Shown: positions 56,899-64,000 of the stretch, in pieces
Layout: each line of letters opens with the position of its first letter
Numbering within the stretch: the stretch's first letter is position 1
Origin: Ziziphus jujuba
Lineage: Eukaryota; Streptophyta; Magnoliopsida; Rosales; Rhamnaceae
DNA length: 64,000 bases
Reading direction: 5' to 3'
Assembly (NCBI RefSeq): GCF_031755915.1
Contig: NC_083384.1
Span: forward strand, 879,001-943,000
Position numbers and translations under genes: made by a program
Notes under the pieces: model-generated
What the model was told of the DNA's origin: nothing
Databases searched by the model: none
The model's input: the letters and a program-made list of their open reading frames with translations, nothing else

Positions 56899-57975
56899 AA
56901 TAATTCCTCACAATATTCACTCCCTCATGTGTTTCACTCAAACAAGGTCTCAACACTCATGTTTGCACACTAGTTTTGGCTTTTACCCTCTTTTAAGCTC
57001 ACACTCTCTTGTCTTTTTCCACTCAAAGAATTAACTCAAATTCTAATTAAAACACCCACAAAATAGAAATTAGATCACAAGTATGTCTTAATTAAACTTA
57101 TGGACAAAACAGTAGCAAAAGGTAGGCAATACCGAAAGAATTCAACAAAACCTAGTTTTCGGATTTTCTAGGTAAAATAAAGCAAATTAAAGGGAAAACT
57201 TTGGAATTTTGAAGAACTAGACCAGATGGTAATAGATTATGAGTTCAAGAATAAAATTCTACAAAAAGAGATTCAAATACGAGCAAGAATCAAATTGAAC
57301 AAAAATATAGAATAGTTGTTGGTTGTTGTTCTTTGTAATTCAAGTTTTTATATCAAATCCTTTAACTAATTTTAATCCAAATAATTTAGCACTCAAACTC
57401 AAATATCCAGCAGTAAAAATAACTCTCCAGAAACTCCAAATATGGAATAAATTTCCAGCAACAAACTTCAACACCAATTTCAACAAACCGATATATATAT
57501 TTTTTTCTATTCGGCTTTCTTCTTTTTTTTTTCATTCACTGAATATCAACTGCAATAACAGGAATAAACAAGAAATTTACAATTCCAACTCCAAAAATTC
57601 ACCAAACCCGTGACCTCCAAATAAACACAAATGTGTAGTTTTTTTTTTTTTTTTAATGTTGCCGCAAACTTTTTTTTTTTTTCAATAGATGAATGAAAAT
57701 ATTTAAGATGAAAACAGCAAAGAAAAATCAACAATAACCAAATTAAAAGAACAATGATGAAAGGCAACCAACAAACTAGGAAACAAAAAATACGGTAAAA
57801 CAAATAAACTAATTTAACTTTGAATGAGTGTTTTTTTTTTTTTTTTTGAAAGAGGCTGAAGGTGTATGAGATAGATGAAACCTTAACCTAATGCTAAAAT
57901 TTCAGAATAAAACAAAAACAAATAAAGCAAATAAAGATAGATCAAACCTGAACAAAATTTGGCTCTGATTCCAAA
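56899..57975 (-). other. Element B 5' leader and altered primer site
   Basis: Homologous to the leader of element A, AT-rich with T runs. The primer site at 57962-57973 reads TGGAATCAGAGC on the minus strand, one base off the tRNA-iMet complement. Confidence 0.8.
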
Positions 57976-59105
57976 TGATACAAACCTAGGACGACCTGCT
58001 CCTAAACTCGTATTATATTAGCCAGGATCTAATTATGTTCAAGTTCTAATGGTCACCTTGACCCCTAACCAACCTGTGATTAGAAACCTTGGTATATAAT
58101 GAAGATGCCAGAATAGGTGGTGGAAGGCCTATTGATAAGTCAAACTAAAACACTCATTCTCTAATGGTGTTTTAGGTGTTCAAAAAAATAAAGAGAATTC
58201 AATCTCACAAATAATTTTCTGTATGAATAATGTACTGATTATTATTGATAAAAAAAGCTTTTAAATAGGCTGGAAAAGTCACACAATAAACCCTAGAAGA
58301 CATAAGGAAAACCGACCATACAATAACCTTTCCTAAAGTGGCCGAATTTCCTACTTTCCTAAATCTAAATTCTAACTAATTAATTCCTTTATTTTGGATT
58401 AGGAAATAATTAATTTACAATGAAAATAATAAAATAATAACTTTTCTAAACTTATTTTTCCAGCAAATAAATAAGTAAAAACCAAAAAGTAATGGTAATT
58501 TCCTAAAGCAAAAAGTAGAATCAAATTAGGAAACTAAAATAGTAGCTTTTTGACTAAGTTGACTTTGACCATTCTTTGACCAATTTGAGCTCTAAATCAA
58601 CCTCAATATGCTTTTTAGGATGTCAAATAAGCTGACCATGAAGTCCCACATGTTGCCCTTGCTTGGAAGAAAGAGAAAAAGCCAACTCAGCAAAATACTG
58701 TAAAGCCAACACAAAATACAGTAAAAAGAGGCCAAATTTGAAGCTGTCCGTACAACCCTTTTTTGAATGCCTTTGAAGCTTCCTTGAATTGATTCCATGC
58801 CCTCTTAGACATATGTATTGAATCCATAAAGAGTTAGAACTATTTCATGCTGCCTGTTGTCTATATTTGCACCAAAACTGCTACCCGGGTCCGTATTGGC
58901 TTCCTCCACTTGGATGCTTAGAATAGGCTTTGTATCTTCAAGTATGGACAAGCTCTGTTAAGAATTGATTACCCCCTGTATAAATGCTCCCAGGTTGTCC
59001 TTAAGTATCTTAATTTGAGCTCTTGTGATTGGCCTGGTCTTCATCAGTGTTGGGTCAGCACCCCAACGGGTTATCGGTTGAGCTGGCTCGGGTGGAATCA
59101 CATCA
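57976..59105 (-). repeat. Element B 5' LTR (1130 bp)
   Basis: On the plus strand it starts TGATACAAACCTAGGACGAC and ends GGTGGAATCACATCA. It retains the LTR-encoded tail region (58958-59146, minus, including [19 protein letters not shown]). Confidence 0.92.
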
Positions 59106-60839
59106 GTATACTCAACCACCTTGTTTAAATAGATGTTTCTTAACAATTGTATACTTGATTAAATTTGTGTGAAGTAATTATGTTAACCACTGTGCACACA
59201 TATAGTTTTAGTTAACAATTGATACTTTATACATAACTTATAACATTATTATACGAATATTTTATATTGAAGCATTTATCATATAAAATATCAAATTTGA
59301 CTTTTCTTTTAAAAAAAAAATTTAAATGTTTACAACCAAATTGTAAATATATCCTTTTCAGGTTAAAAGCTAAAACCAGTGGATGGTTTGATAACGCTCC
59401 ATATAGACCCATAGATCATTTTATTTATTTTTGGCAGTTTTAGTTACAATCCCCATAAAACCATTTTTGGATTAATGATCCCCATAAAACCCTTTCGATG
59501 ATAAAATTGCACCGGCCCTATTTCCTTTATGAAACTCTCTCCAAGAGTTGTGCTACTCCCTTTAGATTGTTTCACCTCTCTGGCCTTCTCGTTGCTTTTA
59601 TGAATGTTTGGATTAGCATCTCTCTCAAGCTCCATCTTAGGTGTGCTTCCTCTCCCAATTTCTCTCAATGCTTTTTCTTTTCCTTGTTACTTCATTTTTC
59701 TCTAAGTTACTCATTCCATGAAATGTAGGTGAAGGATGGGTTAGTTCTTTGTTACATATGAAAAAGAGTCAACCATATTTAATGAGTTGATAATGGAAGT
59801 ATTGAAGGATTTATTAGGGACGTGAGAGGAAGCAAGTATGCTCTTGGTAAGAGACATCTATAACTTCTTCTTTTTTTCCCTCTACATTTGTTGTGGTGTT
59901 TCATGAGAGATAGGCATATTGAGTGAGAGGAGCCTATGTTCCTCTATGTTATTGGTTTTTGGCAGTGTGGTTGATATTTTCAAACAATAAAGTTCTAGAA
60001 ATTTTGGCCACATGTTGATACATAATTGCATTTTTATCCTTTTTCCTATGTTCTTAACATAATATAATGAGTCTTAAGTGTTAGAATTTTCTTGATCTGT
60101 TCTATTGCTTTTGAAAAAAACACAAGCATCGTAATTTGACTGATTGAGATTTTTTGTTTTTGAGAGATACCGAACCAAAATGTAAAAAAAGAAAAAAAAA
60201 GAAAAAAGAAAGAAAAAAAAAGGGTAACTGAAAATGGGAAAAAACTCGAGGTAAAGAAGTAAATATGGTTTTCCCACCTATAAACAAATAAGACAGTTTC
60301 TAGATTTTTACTATATTTTGGTTTTTTGGATTGGGACTTTTAAGAACTTCTAAATTGTTCAATGTTGAATAATGGACTTTGTAACCTGTCTAATAATAAA
60401 CCCATAACATAGCAAAAATCTAAATGAATATCAATATATAATATTATTGCACATTGGGAAGTGAATGGAGAAATCGAATTAGAATAACTCCTATTGAATA
60501 TATATAACTAATTGTCTAATTATTATTTATGATCACCTTGTGTAGGCATGGTGCATAATTTGTGGAGATTGGAATACTTATGGCATCCTCCATCTATGTA
60601 GATGCATATACATATATAAATATGTGGGTTTGAGAAATAGAATAAAAAGGGACTATAACATTTCCATAAGATCAACGATGATTGCTTCATTTATGCATAT
60701 ATACATGTATATATATATATACACGTATAACAAAAGAATTGAATGATTAAGATTATTGACAATGCCAATCCCTTAGATATAGTATTGATATTATTTTTTA
60801 TGCTTGCATGATGGTAATACAGGGGAAACAAATATTGCC
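59106..60839. other. Non-plastid nuclear sequence without a supported gene
   Basis: AT-rich sequence with no plastid similarity recognised. A 74-codon minus-strand frame (59444-59668) has no known motif. The phrase ATCCCCATAAAACC occurs twice, near 59450 and 59480. There is an A/G-rich tract at about 60184-60221 and a TA microsatellite near 60707-60726. I see no exon structure. Confidence 0.6.
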
Positions 60840-63240
60840 AAAATATTACTTTAAATATGCCACCTACGAGATCAAGATATGTACCAAGGAAAATAGACTT
60901 TGGTTCCTAGGAGGTCTCCTAGGACGACTCCAGCACAAAGAGAGACATTGGTCCCTAGGAGGATACCATCACAAAGCGAGAATTTGGTTGCTACGAGGTC
61001 TCCTAGGATGACAGCATCATCTAGAAGGACTCCATTACCTATGGAGACACCATCCCCAAAAGGTCGACAACCTATGCAAGCACCAGATCGTTCCACAGCA
61101 CCAACGCCTAGTGAGACATCAATACCTAGTGGTCCAGAGTATGTGGAAACACCAATTCCAAACATTACATCATCTAGAGGTCATTCTGCTATAGATCCTA
61201 TAGATGAGAGTATTGAAGATACACCTGTATCCACTGGTATGTTCGTAATCTATCATATATGTTATGTAAATTGAGAATCTATAGTACATAGAATTATTAA
61301 TTAACATTATTTCACTTTGTAGGTCTAACGAAGAAAAATACACGTCGCATTACTCGAGGATTGGAAATTCGTAAAACAATGCATCCAATACTAAACTTCG
61401 CATCCAAGTAAGCGATTTGGATATGTATGCATATGGTTACCATTGTTCTCCCTTTGCCAATCAGATCAGCAATGCTGTGCATAACTTTGTTTCACCAAGA
61501 TTGAAGGGATGGAAATATGCTTCTGATGATGAAAGGAAAATTGTCTACAAACATATTGATGTGAGTAAAACTTATACTCATATCATTGATATACCATATC
61601 AGTATTATAATAACTAACGAGGTTTTATTTTCCTTCTGTGTCTAAGGATCGGTTTGACATTGATCTGAATGATCCTCAGTGGATAGAGATTGTTGAGAGG
61701 CATTGTCGTGATATGTACAAAAACAATAGAAGTTATTGCAACAATCATTTCAAGCTGTGTAAGATGCAACGCAAAGACCCATTGTAATGTAGACCAAAAA
61801 GACTACGATGTCAAGAAGATTCGGAGTGGTTGTGTGCTCATTTTGGGAGTCCATAATTTTTGGTGAGTTAGAACATTTTAAACTGTTTCAAACATTTTTT
61901 AAATTCATGTTTATATCTGTATCATATTCTAAACCATTTATTTTATATATGCAGAAACGTTCTAAGGCAGGGCAATGTAATACCGCTAAAAGGCTATATA
62001 ATCATCGTGTTGGATCAAGATAGTTTATTGCAACAAGGGCAGAGCACTGGTTTGACATTCTTCATAAATGACTTTAGTTATATTTGAGAATGGATTATTA
62101 TTTCTTTATTATTTTTCCATATTATGGTAAATTGTCAATTCATAAAGTGCTTGGTAGGTGAAATTACCAATTGCATTAATATCTTTGAAATCTTAGTGTT
62201 TACTTAGCAAGTTTAAAGATAAACCTCTTGCTTATGCATCTTATGTCTATTGAAATTTGGTTGTCATTGGATGCTTTTTGGATTTTTACTAGTTTTGGTC
62301 CTTTGACAGTTTATAATATATGTCATGTATCTATAGCAGAAGTGGGGTTTGAGCTTAGAATTCCATGGCTTTAGTGACTATTTAGTTTCATTTCCATGAT
62401 AGAAAGGCAAAAAAGTCAATAGTATCAGCTAAAAGGGACATTTACTATTACTACTTTTGTTGTTCCTATAAACTGTTTATGCATCAACTTTGTTGATATT
62501 GGATTTCTACTGCCTTGTAGTTATAGTTCTTTGTGATTCTATTGATTTGTTGTTACCTCTGTTTGTGAGCTGTTTCTAAGCTATCAATGCTGGTGATTCA
62601 TTGGAATGTTGAATCGAATTTGGAGATTATGATTATAATGTTATATAGGTGTCTATTTATGCATATATATACATACAGAAGGTTTAGTCCCGAATACGAA
62701 GGTGACTTTCCCTTCCCTTTGTTTAAGCAGGCAAGTAAAATTATCGTTCTTTTTATTTTGTAGTCATCTTCAAATGAACCGATCGGTGAGATTGAGTTAT
62801 TTAAGAGAACACACTGAACACAAAAAAAAAGGATGGAATAATGTTATAGTTAAATCAAGATATGTAAGTTTTACTTATCGATCCTTAACTGGTTTGACAT
62901 ACTTGTAATATCCCATAATGACATTTTTATACCTTTCAGGTTGTTAGAATGAGATGGTTCGGCTTCAAGAAGCACAAACGCAGCAGACATAAGATGATGC
63001 TTCTCTTGATGATACTGCTGCATTGGATGTTTTGACGAAATCTAATATTCGTGCAAAGGTCCTAGGTAGAAATGCTGGATTTAGTTATGGTGTTGGACCA
63101 GCTCCAAGAAAGAGCTACATCAGGCAGCTTAACCAACCCACCCCTCAGTTGGCTACAGAGTTTGAAGATTACAAGGTTGAGGTAAAAGGACTTGCATAAG
63201 TTGTGGATCAATAGGCATAACTCATTGCCAGACTTTCTGC
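60840..63240 (+). pseudogene. CACTA-type PTTA/TNP1-like transposon protein, degenerate, multi-exon
   Basis: A candidate spliced frame. A low-complexity S/T/P/R-rich segment spans 60900 to about 61240 and ends at a GT. An exon from about 61323 reads TRGLEIRKTMHP, then after a one-base shift SDLDMYAYG and RLKGWKYASDDERKIVYKHI, ending at GTGAGT near 61561. The next exon starts after TCTAAG (about 61647: DRFDIDLNDPQW, ERHCRDMYKNNRSY), with breaks to ACTACGATGTC. A further exon after ATATGCAG (about 61955) has KRSKAGQCNTAKRLYNHRVG, followed by a stop in SRSF. A last segment (62950-63220) has EAQTQQ, KVLGRNAGFSYGVGPAPRKS. This resembles the plant PTTA/En-Spm domain protein. Confidence 0.68.
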
Positions 63241-64000
63241 ATTATTGCAGTGGCCAGTGATGTTAGTACCTTATAATCTGCCACCTTGGAACTGCATGAA
63301 AAAGACTTTTTCGATGATGTCACTATTAATACCAGGCCCAACAGCACCTGGAAAAGACATCGATGTGTACTTATGGCCTATGAGTGATGAATTGAAAGAT
63401 CTATGGACAAATGGTGTTACCACTTATGAGATCTCTAAAAATGAGAGGTTTACAATGTATGCAGCAGTGTTGTGGACAATACATGACTTTCCAGCATATG
63501 GAACACTTTTTGGATGGAGTACAAAAGGATACAAAGCATGTTCAACTTGTAATGAAGATACTTCTTCCCATCCTTTAAGAAGTAAGATTTGTTACATGGG
63601 ACATCATCTATATGTATCAATAAATCATGCATGAAGAAATAATCGACAATATGATGGAAAGGCTGAACAAAGGTTAGCTCCAAGATAGTTTTCATGAGCT
63701 GAAATATGACAATAATTAGATAGGACAATTGAAAGGAGACCGGGGAAACATCCTGACCATGTGGACAAAAAGAGAAAATGTGCTGCCTGTGAATTAAGTT
63801 GGACAAGGAAAAGCATATTTTTTGAACTAGAATATTGGTCTAAATTAAAATTTTGGCACAATTTAGATGTGATGCATATTGTGAAAAACATTTGTCATAA
63901 TATAGTTGAAACAATGTTGCACATCAAAGGTAAGTTGAAAGATACTGACAAGGCAGGTATGGATTTAAAGGATCTGAACATTCGAAAAGAATTGCATTTA
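63241..64000 (+). pseudogene. TNP2-like CACTA transposase fragment, runs off the window
   Basis: Frame 63245-63634 reads YNLPPWNCMKK, MSLLIPGPTAPGKDIDVYL, DELKDLWTNGV, TIHDFPAYGTLFGWSTKGYK and ACSTCNEDTSS, all typical of the tnp2 transposase family of En/Spm elements. The reading continues broken by stops and shifts: KCAACELSWTRKSIFFELEY, LKFWHNLDVMHIVKNI, DLKDLNIRKELHL at the edge. It begins directly after TTGCAG with the middle of the usual protein; the N-terminal part was not found. The terminal repeats (CACTA ends) are not in the window. Confidence 0.85.

Larger units (their letters stand above)
53458..59105 (-). mobile_element. Ty3 element B: decayed copy of the same non-autonomous family
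   Basis: 5648 bp with LTRs 53458-54371 and 57976-59105. The purine tract next to the left LTR is kept; the primer site is altered to TGGAATCAGAGC. Flanks GTTTA (53453-53457) and GTATA (59106-59110) could be a duplication with one change. The internal order is gag, zinc knuckle, protease, one charged linker, integrase tail; polymerase and integrase cores are absent, as in element A. Several frameshifts break the frame. Confidence 0.92.

Noticed and set aside
59444..59668. 74-codon minus-strand frame in the nuclear flank
   Set aside because: No recognisable motif, low complexity, no splice or promoter context; retained only as a note in the region entry.
60700..60730. Tandem TA repeat as a CRISPR-like or regulatory array
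   Set aside because: It is a simple microsatellite. No array of spaced direct repeats was seen anywhere in the window, and the context is eukaryotic.

Overview
This window is plant nuclear DNA, most likely from a eudicot. About 24 kb of plastid DNA was transferred to the nucleus (a NUPT), decayed there, and was expanded to about 53 kb by LTR retrotransposons. The plastid genes carry premature stops, frameshifts, deletions and a lost start codon. Many visible amino-acid changes fit C-to-T or G-to-A transitions, the usual decay of methylated nuclear DNA. They are interrupted by LTR elements with tRNA-iMet primer sites and 5-bp target-site duplications (TSDs). A plastome is therefore excluded, and a mitochondrial origin is very unlikely.

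Layout: (1) 1-3538, psaA 5' part and ycf3 on the minus strand; a solo Ty3 LTR sits in ycf3 exon 2. (2) 3539-21420, clpP exon 1, psbB-psbT-psbN-psbH-petB-petD, then rpoA-rps11-rpl36-rps8-rpl14-rpl16-rps3-rpl22, in ordinary plastid order with internal deletions. psbH is split by a Ty1/copia solo LTR that is itself split by a degenerate chromovirus. (3) 21421-34458, an inverted LSC/IRa junction block: matK, trnK 3' exon, psbA, trnH, rpl2, rpl23, trnI-CAU, ycf2 5' part. The rpl2 intron holds copia element C. (4) 34454-36139, a rearranged Ty3 element that hides the ycf2/ndhH joint. (5) 36140-53457, ndhH, rps15 and the ycf1 3' end. ndhH is split by a solo LTR (E) and Ty3 element A; ycf1 is split by copia element D and bordered by Ty3 element B. 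(6) 59106-64000, non-plastid nuclear sequence ending in a degenerate CACTA (En/Spm) region with PTTA-like and TNP2-like coding.

The plastid genes probably have no function here; psbN and rpl23 are nevertheless uninterrupted. Copia element D is complete, with one open 1328-codon gag-pol frame, and looks recent. The most unusual object is Ty3 element A. It is structurally complete with near-identical LTRs, but its only product is one open 1030-codon frame in which gag, zinc knuckle and protease are followed by a reverse-transcriptase stub, a second copy of a charged linker, and an integrase tail that runs on into the 3' LTR. Element B and a rearranged copy at 34.5 kb share the same deletion of the polymerase core. 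This points to a non-autonomous family that amplified with helper enzymes.

Family assignments and reference gene structures come from recognition, not database searches. LTR differences were counted by eye.
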